This document shows positions 24,288-32,967 of a stretch of 64,000 nt of DNA, in pieces. Source of the stretch: JABDIY01 sp963751955 (GTDB lineage: Bacteria; Actinomycetota; Acidimicrobiia; Acidimicrobiales; SZUA-35); the NCBI GenBank assembly GCA_963751955.1, contig CAVVWM010000011.1:248001-312000 (forward strand). The letters are read 5' to 3'. Each line of letters starts with the position of its first letter. Position 1 is the stretch's first letter. Below the pieces are notes generated by a model. The model was not told the DNA's origin. It searched no databases and saw only the letters and a program-made list of their open reading frames with translations. The translations under genes were made by a program, and so were the position numbers.

Positions 24288-25220
24288 ATGAAGAAGAAGC
24301 CGCTCCTGCCGCTCTCGGCTGCTGCTGAACAACTCCTTCCGGGACCGGAGGAGTCGGTGAAATGCTCGGTCTTCACGAATTCGTTGCAGGTGAACCCGGC
24401 AGGCACCGCCATCTCGGCCGCCTGTGTGGTTGTGGTGGACACACCGCTCATATGGCCGAAACCGGTCTTTCGGCACGAACACCTCACCGGTCTCGAGAGC
24501 CAGATGGTCGACCACGCTGGACAACCGGTTCGGGTGTTGGCGTCCAATCCACGCTCTGGCCACGACGCCAGCGCCTACGCGTTCCGGCGCACCTCCGTCG
24601 GAACAGTTGCAGCCCGGCTGGCTCTGACTGACCGCCCAGCGGCCGAGGTGGTCGCGTCGCTGATAGCGATCGATGACCCTCGGCTGGCCGAGGGAGCTGA
24701 AGCATTCGACCCCAGGGCGGTCCTCGTGTGCACTCAGGGCTCCCATGACGTCTGCTGTGGGGCCGAAGGAACCCGTCTCGCGAGGAACATCGAAAGCGAC
24801 TACCGCCTAGCCGGAACCACAGTCTTTCGGGTCTCCCACACCGGGGGCCATCGGTTTGCACCCACCGCCATGACGTTTCCCGACGGCAGAATGTGGGCCT
24901 ACGCCGACGTCGACTTGTTGACCGCAGCGCTGAATCACACGGGCACACCCGCCGAATTCGCGACACGGTGTCGAGGATCGTGGGAAGCTCCCGATCCCCC
25001 CAGCATGGCTGCCGAGGTAGCCGCCTGGGCCAAGGGAGAATGGACCCACGGCCGTGCTGAATTCACCAAACTCGATGAGAACATGATTCGGGTCGCCCGT
25101 GACGGTGCTCATCATGACGTCCACGTCGCTGTGGCCCGCGATATCCCCACGATCCGTTGTAGAGCAGCGGGTGGGCTACCGGCCAAACCTGCCGTCGAGT
25201 TCGCCGCCGAAGTGATGTGA
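24288..25220 (+). CDS. Sucrase/ferredoxin-like family protein
   Basis: The 310-residue protein matches the Suc_Fer-like family (thioredoxin-like ferredoxin domain, named after yeast Apd1 and a potato protein). Diagnostic parts are VLVCTQGSHDVCCGAEGTRL, with the two-cysteine cluster, and RVSHTGGHRFAPTAMTFPDG, whose HxGGH supplies the histidine ligands of the 2Fe-2S cluster in Apd1-type proteins. A first cysteine pair is not obvious at the N-terminus apart from SVKCSVF. ATG 24288, 10 nt after the cNMP-binding gene. Likely cytosolic redox protein; partner unknown. Confidence 0.85.
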   Translation: MKKKPLLPLSAAAEQLLPGPEESVKCSVFTNSLQVNPAGTAISAACVVVVDTPLIWPKPVFRHEHLTGLESQMVDHAGQPVRVLASNPRSGHDASAYAFRRTSVGTVAARLALTDRPAAEVVASLIAIDDPRLAEGAEAFDPRAVLVCTQGSHDVCCGAEGTRLARNIESDYRLAGTTVFRVSHTGGHRFAPTAMTFPDGRMWAYADVDLLTAALNHTGTPAEFATRCRGSWEAPDPPSMAAEVAAWAKGEWTHGRAEFTKLDENMIRVARDGAHHDVHVAVARDIPTIRCRAAGGLPAKPAVEFAAEVM

Positions 25221-25312
25221 GACTTCTGTGGTCTCCTCAGACTGCGACCACGCCGACCTGATCCGCGAATCGATCGATGGCGACGTCTGTCGGTGAGTTG
25301 CCGGGCCCGAAC

Positions 25313-26392
25313 CTATAGAGCGCCCTTCAGGGCAGCGAGCATGCGATCGTTCTCTGCTGGGGTGCTGATGGTGATGCGAACACCGAGCTGATCGAAAAGG
25401 CGGGTCACCACACCGTCCCGCTCCATCGAGGCGAACACGTCATTCGATTTCTCGCCGAGGGGTAGGTAGAAGAAATTGGCCTGACTGTTGGGGACCTCAA
25501 CGCCCCAACGTCGTACTTCGGAGATCACGCGGGCCCGTTCAGAGACAATCCCCTCCACCCGCTCAGCGATCTTGTCGGCGTGGTTCACCGCAGCGATCGC
25601 TGCGGCTTGTGATGGCATGCTGACCGCAAACGGCATCTGGGTTTTGTCGATGGCCGTGATGATGTCGGGGTCACCCATGGCGTAGCCGACCCGCAGGCCG
25701 GCAAGTCCTTGGGCTTTGGAGAAGGTGCGGGTCACGATGGCGTTCCGGTGATCCGGCAGGAGATCGGTGACGCTGTTGCCAAACGTCGGTTCCACGAACT
25801 CGAAGTAGGCCTCGTCGATCACCACGATCACCCGGTCGGGAACCGACGCGCAGAACTCCGCCAATGCTGCTGTCGTCAGCGCCGTGCCAGTGGGGTTGTT
25901 CGGGTTGGCGATCATGATGAGTTTTGTCTTCTCGGTGATCGCTTCGAGCAGACCGGTCAGGTCGGCGGTTTCATTGACAAGCGGCACGGTGACCGGCTCA
26001 CCGTCGAGCAGCCGGGTGTAGATCGGATATACCTCAAACGAGCGCCACGGGTAGAGCACCTCGTCGCCGGGATCTACATAGGCGCTCACCAAACGGTGAA
26101 GGATGGCCGAGCTGCCGGCCCCAACGGTCACATGCTCCACCGGTAGACCCTGCCAGTCGGCGATCGTCTGACGCATCTCGACTGCCCGGTGATCGGCATA
26201 CCGGTTGATGCCCGCAACCACATCGGTGATCGCGTCGATGACTTCGGGAATTGGCTCCATCGGGTTCTCGTTCGACGCCAACTTGATGGCATCGGTGATC
26301 CCGAGCTCTTGCTCGGTCTGCTTGGCATCCTTGCCCGGCTTGTAAGAGGGCATAAGGGAGACGGCGTTGCGAGGACGGCCAATCGAAGACAT
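25313..26392 (-). CDS. hisC: Histidinol-phosphate aminotransferase
   Basis: The 359-residue fold-type I PLP enzyme transfers an amino group from glutamate to imidazole acetol phosphate in histidine synthesis. Seen are KLASNENPMEPIPEV, the ASNEN substrate motif, GAGSSAILHRL, NPNNPTGTALT, VVIDEAYFEFV and the Schiff-base lysine in TRTFSKAQGLAGLRVGY. Length is normal. ATG 26392. It lies 47 nt after an HIT gene on the same strand. Related enzymes act on aromatic 2-oxo acids, so phenylalanine/tyrosine transamination is an alternative; the rest of the his operon is not in this window. Confidence 0.9.
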   Translation of the reverse strand: MSSIGRPRNAVSLMPSYKPGKDAKQTEQELGITDAIKLASNENPMEPIPEVIDAITDVVAGINRYADHRAVEMRQTIADWQGLPVEHVTVGAGSSAILHRLVSAYVDPGDEVLYPWRSFEVYPIYTRLLDGEPVTVPLVNETADLTGLLEAITEKTKLIMIANPNNPTGTALTTAALAEFCASVPDRVIVVIDEAYFEFVEPTFGNSVTDLLPDHRNAIVTRTFSKAQGLAGLRVGYAMGDPDIITAIDKTQMPFAVSMPSQAAAIAAVNHADKIAERVEGIVSERARVISEVRRWGVEVPNSQANFFYLPLGEKSNDVFASMERDGVVTRLFDQLGVRITISTPAENDRMLAALKGAL

Positions 26393-26439
26393 GCCGAGGA
26401 TGGTAGACGGTCGGTTCGAATGCGATTGTTTCGAGCTGA

Positions 26440-26868
26440 TCAGCTTTCGGGCACGGAATCGCCGTGGCCGGCGGTACGCAGCGCGTCCCGTAGCTGTTCA
26501 GCTACCTCGTCGAGCAGATCGGCTCGCGGGGAGGTTTCCGCATTCCGAAAATCGAGATCACCCATGCTGTCTATCGGAACAACGTGCACGTGCGTGTGGG
26601 GAACCTCAAAGCCGGCGATCAGTAGCCCGACGCGCGGCGAACCGACAACGTTTTTCTGGGCGTTCCCGATCGTATGGGCGACCGACATCAGGTGGGCAGC
26701 GGTTTCCGAGGGTAGATCGATCCAGTGGTCGATCTCGGCCCGTGGGATCACTAATACATGCCCGTGATGAAGTGGGCGGATATCGAGCATCCCGATGCAC
26801 ACATCGTCGGACCACACGAACCGGCCAGGGATTTCGCCGTTGATGATCTTGGTGAAGATGGTCGCCAT
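26440..26868 (-). CDS. HIT family nucleotide hydrolase
   Basis: A 142-residue HIT protein starting at ATG 26868. It shows FTKIINGEIPGRFVW at the N-terminus and the catalytic triad HTHVHV at 91-96, with RPLHHGHVLVIPR upstream. HIT enzymes of the Hint branch hydrolyse nucleoside phosphoramidates or dinucleoside polyphosphates. Longer upstream frames are not protein-like. It is divergent from the enoyl-CoA hydratase by about 50 nt and probably cotranscribed with hisC. Confidence 0.92.
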   Translation of the reverse strand: MATIFTKIINGEIPGRFVWSDDVCIGMLDIRPLHHGHVLVIPRAEIDHWIDLPSETAAHLMSVAHTIGNAQKNVVGSPRVGLLIAGFEVPHTHVHVVPIDSMGDLDFRNAETSPRADLLDEVAEQLRDALRTAGHGDSVPES

Positions 26869-26919
26869 GAACCCGACTCTACTTTCGTTGTAGCCGTCGC
26901 CGCCGCGTAACGTTGGCCC

Positions 26920-27705
26920 ATGAGCGATCCCGACCTGCTGACAGAAGACAACGGAGCGGTGAGAACGATCACGCTCAACCGGCCAGATGCCAAGAACACC
27001 CTCACCGGAGCAATGCTCAGAGGTTTGGTGAGCGCCATCGCCGACGCAGACGCCGACGATGCGATTCGGTTGATTGTTCTCACCAATGCAGGCAACACGT
27101 TCTGCGCTGGTGCTGACCTCACCGACAGCCGACCTGGAGTTTCGGGTATGGGCGACGACGGTGACGGCGCAGCGCTTTCCGACGTTTTCCTTGCCATACA
27201 TGGCTCAGAAACTCCGGTGGTCGGGAAGGTCAACGGTCACGCCGTCGGCGGAGGCGTGGGCCTGATGGCGGCCTGTGATCTGTCCTATGTCCGCTCCGAC
27301 GCCAAGATCGGTTTCACCGAGGTGCGATTGGGTGTGGCTCCGGCGGTGATTTCGGTGGTCTGTTTACCCAAACTCAGCCGGGCCGACGCCATGGAGACGT
27401 TCCTGACCGGCGAACGGTTCTCACCCGCTCGCGCTGCCGAAATTGGTTTGATCAATGCCTCGGTCGAGCCCGATGACCTCGATGCCTATGTTCAGCAGGT
27501 CGTCGAGAAGATCCTTCTCGGAGGGCCCGCCGGTGTTGCTGCCGCGAAACACATCGTAAACACCGTTCCGACGATGAACCGGTCCGAAGCGTTCGAGACG
27601 ATGACCGAGTTGTCCCAGGCGCTGTTCGATGGCCCTGAGGCTCAAGCCGGTATCGCCGCATTCCGCCAGCGTCGACCGGCCCCGTGGGTACCAGTAGTCG
27701 ACTAG
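26920..27705 (+). CDS. Enoyl-CoA hydratase/isomerase family protein
   Basis: The 261-residue crotonase-fold protein has RTITLNRPDAKNTLTGAM, the oxyanion-hole strand NTFCAGADLTDS, GHAVGGGVGLMAACDLSYV and the F-T-E-V-R-LGVAPAVIS block. Glu at FTEVRLG matches one of the two catalytic acids of hydratases; the second falls in the LTGERFSPARAAEIGL region. It acts in beta-oxidation or a related acyl-CoA route. ATG 26920. It converges closely (13 nt) on a small zinc-ribbon gene. The exact acyl substrate is not inferable. Confidence 0.9.
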   Translation: MSDPDLLTEDNGAVRTITLNRPDAKNTLTGAMLRGLVSAIADADADDAIRLIVLTNAGNTFCAGADLTDSRPGVSGMGDDGDGAALSDVFLAIHGSETPVVGKVNGHAVGGGVGLMAACDLSYVRSDAKIGFTEVRLGVAPAVISVVCLPKLSRADAMETFLTGERFSPARAAEIGLINASVEPDDLDAYVQQVVEKILLGGPAGVAAAKHIVNTVPTMNRSEAFETMTELSQALFDGPEAQAGIAAFRQRRPAPWVPVVD

Positions 27706-27717
27706 GCGCGATCTGTA

Positions 27718-27957
27718 TCAGGTCTCGTCTTCGGGATAGATGCTCGGCGGAGGCCCAGGAACCCCAGGACCTTCGCACACCCAACAGTTGGAATCGATGC
27801 TTCCCGTCCATGCCACCTCGCATGGCAGGCAGCTCAGCCGCATGCCGATCCGTCGATAGCGAGACTGCACAGATGGAAGCGCAGCGATGACCGACGCTGC
27901 GCTCGGGGTGGAAACCGTCGCCGAGGCGACCGCCGAAGCTGAGGTCGATGTAGCCAT
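27718..27957 (-). CDS. Small zinc-ribbon-like protein
   Basis: From ATG 27957 the 79-residue frame has a Ser/Ala/Thr-rich start and then IGMRLSCLPCEVAWTGSIDS followed by NCWVCEGPG, giving two CxxC knuckles 17 residues apart, the layout of a zinc ribbon. The C-terminus is Pro- and acid-rich. It is too short to be caught by length filters and could be a chance frame, but the paired CxxC and the W near the first knuckle argue for a real gene. Role unknown; such ribbons often bind nucleic acid or proteins. Confidence 0.55.
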   Translation of the reverse strand: MATSTSASAVASATVSTPSAASVIAALPSVQSRYRRIGMRLSCLPCEVAWTGSIDSNCWVCEGPGVPGPPPSIYPEDET

Positions 27958-28003
27958 GCAAGTTATATCGGCACCCCACCTAGTGAGATGAGCGCAAGAA
28001 CGA

Positions 28004-28036
28004 CTGAGGGGTGGCGGGTGAACCACCACCCCTCAG
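28004..28036 (-). terminator. 11-bp perfect hairpin after the DUF4332 gene
   Basis: CTGAGGGGTGG (28004-28014) and CCACCCCTCAG (28026-28036) pair without mismatch around an 11-base loop. It lies 45 nt past the DUF4332 stop and before the zinc-ribbon start, so it fits a terminator for the former. On the minus strand it is followed by TCGTTCTT, a weak T-rich stretch. Confidence 0.6.
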
Positions 28037-28081
28037 GGAATGTTTAGATAAATCGGAGCGGAGCCCCGGGCGAGCGGCGCT

Positions 28082-28504
28082 CTAGTGCTTGACAGCCGCA
28101 GGCAACTTCTTCGCCTGGGCGATCCACTTCACAACTTCCTTTTCGCTGGGCACTCGGCGCACGATGCTCTTCTTCGATTTCTTGATCGATGCAGCATTGA
28201 CCTCTGCCATCTTGGTGGTGAGATTGTCAGACCGGCGATGTTTGAGTTCCTTCACCGTGTCGACCCCGGCGCGTTCGAGCAGCTCGCTGAATTCGGATCC
28301 AACACCTTTGATTCGCATCAAGTCGGCGCAGTTCACGTACGCGAGGACCTTCTTCTCATTGACGCCAGAAGCCTTGGCCAACGAACTGCGGCCCTTCTTC
28401 GTGGCGCCCTCGATGAGAAGCTTCTCGCACGTGCGAACACCAGCCTTCTGAAACTTCTTGGCCACTGCGGGGCCGACGCCCTCGATGGTTTCGATCTTTG
28501 CCAT
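28082..28504 (-). CDS. DUF4332 / helix-hairpin-helix protein
   Basis: The 140-residue lysine-rich protein consists of two helix-hairpin-helix units: IETIEGVGPAVAKKFQKAGV near the N-terminus and DLMRIKGVGSEFSELLERAGV in the middle, followed by VDTVKELKHRRSDNL. This is the DUF4332 pattern, related to HhH modules of DNA polymerase X and RuvA that contact the DNA backbone through the GVG hairpin. ATG 28504, with AAGGAG a little far upstream. The basic charge supports nucleic-acid binding; a specific role is unknown. Confidence 0.85.
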   Translation of the reverse strand: MAKIETIEGVGPAVAKKFQKAGVRTCEKLLIEGATKKGRSSLAKASGVNEKKVLAYVNCADLMRIKGVGSEFSELLERAGVDTVKELKHRRSDNLTTKMAEVNAASIKKSKKSIVRRVPSEKEVVKWIAQAKKLPAAVKH

Positions 28505-28643
28505 GCTGTCTGGGTCTCCTTGGATGATTGAAGTTGACCGTTGTTCATCGTCGGATTGACGCTCACAATTTAGTGATTTCGCAGCGTTCCTTGCATGCAG
28601 TCCGAGACCATGGTCCCGGGCGTTATGCTGGGCGCTCCATTTC

Positions 28644-28717
28644 GGACCGTTAGCTCAGTTGGCTAGAGCGCTCGCCTCACACGCGAGAGGTCACTGGTTC
28701 AAGTCCAGTACGGTCCA
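28644..28717 (+). tRNA. tRNA-Val (anticodon CAC)
   Basis: A 74-nt cloverleaf with acceptor stem GGACCGT (28644-28650) / ACGGTCC (28710-28716), discriminator A28717, D-arm TAGCTCAGTTGGCTAGAGC, anticodon stem CTCGC/GCGAG and anticodon CAC at 28678-28680. The T-arm reads GGTTCAAGTCC. A -10-like TATGCT at 28624-28629 fits a start a few bases before the mature 5' end. Confidence 0.95.
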
Positions 28718-28774
28718 CGTCGTTTCGCTTGCTCACCTTCGGAGTCCCGGGTTCGGGAGCTGGTCCCGAAAGGC

Positions 28775-29437
28775 CTATGGGTCAGTTAGACAGACTATCG
28801 TGTCGGCGCTCAGCGATATCTCGCGGGTCGTGAGAGGTGCTGGGCAGGTGCCATCAGGGAAGCGGGCGCCGATCACCCGGCCGTCGTTCACCCGATCACA
28901 CGGCACCTCTACCAGCGATGGGCCTTCGAGAAGCCGAACACAGGCGTTGGCTTGCACACCCACATTCGGACCGGGAACCACAATGGGCTCCACCACTCCC
29001 CCGCGATTGGCGTAGGCCGTAAACACGAAGATCAACAACAAAAGTCCAAGAAAACCAAACCAGGGAATCACGTTCATCATCCGGGAGTGGTGGGTACTGA
29101 TCGCCTGCTCTTGCCGATTCCGACGTGCTGCGACGTATTCGGGATCCAGCAGACGCGGATCGATTCGAGTGATCCCCTCGTCAACCGAAATCCGACCCGA
29201 GCCCGTCAATTTGTGAGCGAGCTGGCGGTTGTACTCCGCCCTGCGCCCACTGTCACCGAGAACTCTGAACGCCTCGTTGACCTCACGCATGGCCCGTTCG
29301 GCCTTCTGGGATTCTGGCTCGGGCTTACCAACGAAACGATCCGGGTGCCATGCCCTTGCCTGTTCGTAGTAGGCGCGACGAATCGTCTCAGGAGCTGCAG
29401 TCTTGGATACACCTAAAACGTCGTAGTGGGTCGGCAC
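28775..29437 (-). CDS. Membrane-anchored J-domain (DnaJ-like) protein
   Basis: Residues 1-68 are a J domain, YDVLGVSKTAAPETIRRAYY with the essential HPD at 31-33, which stimulates Hsp70 (DnaK) ATP hydrolysis. After a linker a single transmembrane segment (MMNVIPWFGFLGLLLLIFVF) lies at about 120-140. The last 70 residues (VQANACVRLLEGPSLVEVPC, GTCPAPLTTREISL) have four cysteines and would be outside the membrane. GTG 29437 start. There is no Gly/Phe or zinc region, so it is a class C J protein that recruits DnaK to the membrane. Confidence 0.85.
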   Translation of the reverse strand: MPTHYDVLGVSKTAAPETIRRAYYEQARAWHPDRFVGKPEPESQKAERAMREVNEAFRVLGDSGRRAEYNRQLAHKLTGSGRISVDEGITRIDPRLLDPEYVAARRNRQEQAISTHHSRMMNVIPWFGFLGLLLLIFVFTAYANRGGVVEPIVVPGPNVGVQANACVRLLEGPSLVEVPCDRVNDGRVIGARFPDGTCPAPLTTREISLSADTIVCLTDP

Positions 29438-29500
29438 GCACAGCCAGCGTACGCAAACCTCGTTCCTACTGTGACCTCGGGCGCTGCAAGGCCGGCAGAC

Positions 29501-29512
29501 GGGTCTGACCCC
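29501..29512. repeat. Palindromic element GGGTCTGACCCC
   Basis: Same family as 38841, 45717 and 50661, here in reverse orientation. It lies in the 264-nt gap between the J-domain start and the stop of the next minus-strand gene. Confidence 0.6.
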
Positions 29513-29562
29513 TCTTGATCACGCCCAGCACGCAAAAAGTAGGTCAGTTCCCTCGCTTGGGT

Positions 29563-29701
29563 CGAACAAGAAGGCCCTATGCCAAACCGAACCGAAGGGC
29601 CGTTTCGTCAAGCGAAGGTTTCGCGAGAAACGAGCAGAACCTGCGCGAGAAAGCGAACAAGAGGGCCCGCAGGCGAACAAGGAGGGCCCCCGGAGGGACA
29701 A
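29563..29701 (-). repeat. GC-rich 3'-end repeat module
   Basis: Short words recur: AAGGCCC, GAAGGGCCG, AAGAGGGCCCGCAGGCGAA and finally GGGCCCCCGGAGGGA, which abuts the stop codon of the membrane protein at 29702. The words AAGAGG(G)CCCGCAGGCGA and GGGCCCCCGGAGGGA also occur in the array at 52301-52898, which likewise abuts the stop of a minus-strand gene. The open frames across it are not protein-like. It may work as a terminator or RNA 3'-end structure. Confidence 0.6.
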
Positions 29702-30613
29702 TCAGTGAAAGTCGACCCTGAACAATTCGCTCGAGGCTTCCCAGGCCTCCTCGATTTGTTGTGCGGTCACGGGCTGTGTGCCAGGGTCCTCGTCGTCAAA
29801 GCTCTCGAGGATTGCCACAACTCGCGTCTCTTGTCGCTGCGCGATCGCCGGTACGAAACGCAGTGCCATGACCGATGCCATCAACATTCCGACACCGGTG
29901 AGTGTGATGAAGAATCCGGTGGCCTCTACCGAGACATCGTCGAGTGATTCCACCGCCATGGAGCCATATGCAAAGAAGGCGATCCCAACGAACCACAACG
30001 CGAAGTCTCGGTTTGGTTTCGCGTTGGCGGAGTCTCCAAGAGCCGAAGATCGCCACAACATCTTGAGTACACCCAGACCGAGCCCGGCCAGGAGGAGGAA
30101 GCCCCATACCAACGCAATTCCACCAAGAATCCCAAGGGCTCGTTCGTAGTCGTCGAAGCGGCCGGCGGCGACCAGAAGTCCGAGTCCGATGAGCAGACCC
30201 GGTAGATGTCGGCCAACAATGCCGACCTGGCCTACAGAAGCGTTCCGGCCCAGTTTGGACACGTTGAACGAGGCCTGGCCCGCCCACACGAGCGCGGTGA
30301 TCACTGTCACGAATGTGAGAAGACTCATGCCATAGCTGAGAGCCTGATAGAAGCGCAGCAGCGATTGACCGGTTTCACTTGAACCGAGCACGACCACGGC
30401 GACGCCAAGTCCGATCACCGCAACACCAACCAGCACCCAGAGAAATTGCATTACCCATAACGCCGCTCCGTAGCTGACAATCGATTCGTAGCCCTCGACG
30501 GTTTCGACAATCTTCTGCTGGCGTCTGTTGCGAATCCGGGAGGGAGCTGGAGCAGGCGTAGACGCGGCTGATCCGCGTTTGCGCAGATTCGCCTTGCCCT
30601 GTTTTCCAGCCAT
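29702..30613 (-). CDS. Hypothetical multi-pass membrane protein
   Basis: A 303-residue protein with a basic, Pro/Ala-rich N-terminal tail (about 55 residues) and about seven hydrophobic segments, for example VMQFLWVLVGVAVIGLGVAV, LPGLLIGLGLLVAAG, ALGILGGIALVWGFLLLAGL, FALWFVGIAFFAYGSM and ATGFFITLTGVGMLMASVMA. The C-terminus is acidic and cytosolic (ILESFDDEDPGTQPVTAQQI). I recognise no family. ATG 30613. It follows menA on the same strand after 64 nt and could be a late member of the murF-menA operon. Confidence 0.75.
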   Translation of the reverse strand: MAGKQGKANLRKRGSAASTPAPAPSRIRNRRQQKIVETVEGYESIVSYGAALWVMQFLWVLVGVAVIGLGVAVVVLGSSETGQSLLRFYQALSYGMSLLTFVTVITALVWAGQASFNVSKLGRNASVGQVGIVGRHLPGLLIGLGLLVAAGRFDDYERALGILGGIALVWGFLLLAGLGLGVLKMLWRSSALGDSANAKPNRDFALWFVGIAFFAYGSMAVESLDDVSVEATGFFITLTGVGMLMASVMALRFVPAIAQRQETRVVAILESFDDEDPGTQPVTAQQIEEAWEASSELFRVDFH

Positions 30614-30677
30614 CGCACTTCAATCGGCCGGTTTGGCAGCCGGATTGAGCAATTGGAGACCCAGAATTGGAAAAGGG

Positions 30678-31550
30678 CTAACCCAAGCCGCCCAATATGA
30701 GGCCCAGGCTGAGGGCGGCACCTGTGATGAGCTGTGTCCGGCCGGTATCGCTGAGGACTGGAATCAGACTCTCGCCGATGAAGCCGTCGAGTACGGCGCG
30801 GGTTGGGCGAGCGGCGGTCACAAGGCCCACCAAACCAATAATCGCAGGCCAGCGAAGTAGAGATGCACCGATTATGCACGCTGCGGTGCCGGCCAACACA
30901 GAAACATAGAACTGCCTGGTCTTGAGATCGCCGAGTCGTACAGCCATGGTTCTCTTGCCCGCTTCGGCATCGAGAGGCCGATCACGGAGGTTGTTCACAA
31001 TCAGGAGTGCCACGGCCAGAAATCCCACCGCCATCGAGCAGATGATCGAGATCGGCGTGGCCCGGCCCAGTTGTACATAGGTGGATCCGATAGTGGCCAC
31101 GAGACCGAAGAAGACGAAGACGAAGATTTCACCCAGTCCCATGTAGCCATAGGGCCTCGGACCCGCTGTGTAACCCCAGCCCGCCAGGATCGACACGGCC
31201 CCGACCACCAGGAGTTCTGGTCCCACGGCGATCGACAACGCTACGCCGGCGGCCGACGCCACGATGAACGCCAGCACCGCTGCCGCCTTTACCTGATCGG
31301 CGGTTGCGAGGCCGGATGCTACGAGGCGAACAGGTCCGATCCGATTGTCATCGACACCGCGTTCGCCGTCGGCGTAGTCGTTGACGTAGTTCGTTGCGAC
31401 TTGAAGCGCCAGGGCCACAACCGCGGCTGCGAATGCCCGCCACAAGAAGATGGGCTGGCCTTCCCCTACTGCAGCGGCCGTGCCGACCGCCACGGGCACG
31501 ATGGCGGCGGGAAGGGTCTTGGGTCGCGCCCCAAGGACCCACTTGTTCAC
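30678..31550 (-). CDS. menA: 1,4-dihydroxy-2-naphthoate polyprenyltransferase
   Basis: The 290-residue UbiA-superfamily membrane enzyme attaches the isoprenoid tail to DHNA in menaquinone synthesis. Its first Asp-rich motif is NDYAD (57-61) in NYVNDYADGERGVDD; the second is NNLRDRPLDAEAGKRTMAVR. RPKTLPAAIVPVAVG at the N-terminus is typical of MenA. GTG 31550 overlaps the murF stop as GTGA, so the two genes are coupled. It implies menaquinone-based respiration, as expected for actinobacteria. Confidence 0.93.
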   Translation of the reverse strand: MNKWVLGARPKTLPAAIVPVAVGTAAAVGEGQPIFLWRAFAAAVVALALQVATNYVNDYADGERGVDDNRIGPVRLVASGLATADQVKAAAVLAFIVASAAGVALSIAVGPELLVVGAVSILAGWGYTAGPRPYGYMGLGEIFVFVFFGLVATIGSTYVQLGRATPISIICSMAVGFLAVALLIVNNLRDRPLDAEAGKRTMAVRLGDLKTRQFYVSVLAGTAACIIGASLLRWPAIIGLVGLVTAARPTRAVLDGFIGESLIPVLSDTGRTQLITGAALSLGLILGGLG

Positions 31551-32932
31551 GATTCACCCGCGTCGGAGGAATCCCCACGTTCGGGCACGCCTTCGGCTGA
31601 TGCGGCGTCGACCATGAGGTGTTCCGCTGCTCGCTCAAGTCCGGCCACCCTGCTCCCCTTCACCAACACTGCATCATTGTGACCCAATTCGCCGACCAAC
31701 CGCACGGCCGACTCGATGTCGGGGACGTGGGTCGTGGATGACCCATAGAGCGGTGCGTCAACCGCAATCGTCACGATACCTGCGCTGTGGGCTCTCTCGA
31801 TGATCAACAGATGATCCGCTTGGGCAGATTCGCCCAGCTCGGCCATCACACCCAGGATGGCGATTCGTCGCTTGGCATCGACTGCGCTCAACGCATCGAG
31901 GGCGGCCGCCATCGACGTGGGGTTGGCGTTGTAGCTGTCGTTGATTATTACGGCGCCACCCGGGTTCGTGCGGACCTCCATGCGGAGCGGCGAGATCAAC
32001 GGCGACGTGAGCCCAGCGACGATTGCATCGAAGGGGACGCCTGTCGCCACACCGACGGCCGCAGCGGCGGCGGCATTCTGGGCCATGTGGGCGCCAGCCA
32101 CTCCCAACCTGAACCGGGCCTGTTCGCCCGACGTGGCCAGGGTGAAGGTTGGGCAGAGGTCTGAGCCGAGCTCCACGTCAGAGAAGGTCACGTCTGCCTC
32201 GCCGCGACCGTAGGTGAGCACGCGGGTCGTTCCTGTCCGCTGTGCCATCGCAGCGACGAGGGGGTCGTCGCCGTTGAGAATCAATATCCCCTCCGGTGGA
32301 AGAGCCTCGGCGAGCTCGCCTTTGGTGGCGGCGACCTGTTCGATAGAACCGAAGATCTCGGTATGTACGGCGGCAACTGAAGTGACCACGCCGATCGTGG
32401 GCCGCGCAATCCCGCACAGGAACTCGATGTGCCCCACGTTTCGTGCTCCCATTTCAATGACAACGACACCGGCGTCGGGAGGGGCTCCCAACAGAGTGAG
32501 CGGCACGCCCAATTCGTTGTTGAACGATGCTGTGCTTGCGTGGGTCGACATGTGTTCGCTGCACACCGACCGGATCAGGTCCTTCACCGAGGTTTTGCCA
32601 ACGCTGCCGGTGACGCCGACAACCTCGCCTGTCAGGCGGCTGCGTGCAGCGACTCCCAGCTGGATAAGTGCGCTGCCGGTGTCGCCAACGGCGATGGAAG
32701 GGACTCTGTCGTCGATGGGATCCGACGTGGAACGCAGGTATGCCACTGCTCCCCGGTCGATCGCGGAGCTCACGAATTGGTGCCCGTCCCGATCGGCAAT
32801 GATGGGAACAAAGAGATCGCCAGGCTCGACCAACCGTGAATCGATCGAGACACCGGAGATCTCGGGCCCGGCTTCACTTCTTGGCTCGGTAGTGGTGAGT
32901 ACAGAAACCACTTCGACAAAGGACCAACGCAC
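31547..32932 (-). CDS. murF: UDP-N-acetylmuramoyl-tripeptide--D-alanyl-D-alanine ligase
   Basis: The 461-residue Mur ligase adds D-Ala-D-Ala to the UDP-MurNAc tripeptide, the last cytosolic step of the peptidoglycan precursor. Seen are an N-terminal substrate domain (GVSIDSRLVEPGDLFVPI), the P-loop GVTGSVGKTSVK, VIEMGARNVGHI, and INDSYNANPTSMAAALD, a MurF signature. GTG start; a slightly shorter start is possible. It is divergent from ddl (35 nt), so the enzymes making and using D-Ala-D-Ala share one control region, and it is coupled to menA. Confidence 0.93.
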   Translation of the reverse strand: MRWSFVEVVSVLTTTEPRSEAGPEISGVSIDSRLVEPGDLFVPIIADRDGHQFVSSAIDRGAVAYLRSTSDPIDDRVPSIAVGDTGSALIQLGVAARSRLTGEVVGVTGSVGKTSVKDLIRSVCSEHMSTHASTASFNNELGVPLTLLGAPPDAGVVVIEMGARNVGHIEFLCGIARPTIGVVTSVAAVHTEIFGSIEQVAATKGELAEALPPEGILILNGDDPLVAAMAQRTGTTRVLTYGRGEADVTFSDVELGSDLCPTFTLATSGEQARFRLGVAGAHMAQNAAAAAAVGVATGVPFDAIVAGLTSPLISPLRMEVRTNPGGAVIINDSYNANPTSMAAALDALSAVDAKRRIAILGVMAELGESAQADHLLIIERAHSAGIVTIAVDAPLYGSSTTHVPDIESAVRLVGELGHNDAVLVKGSRVAGLERAAEHLMVDAASAEGVPERGDSSDAGES

Positions 32933-32967
32933 CCTTCTGGTCTAGCGGGCGATGTACCGTTTCCGTT

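Noticed and set aside
29515..29721. 68-codon plus-strand frame
   Set aside because: Arg/Gly-rich translation of the repeat module; no start signal and it overlaps the end of the membrane-protein gene.
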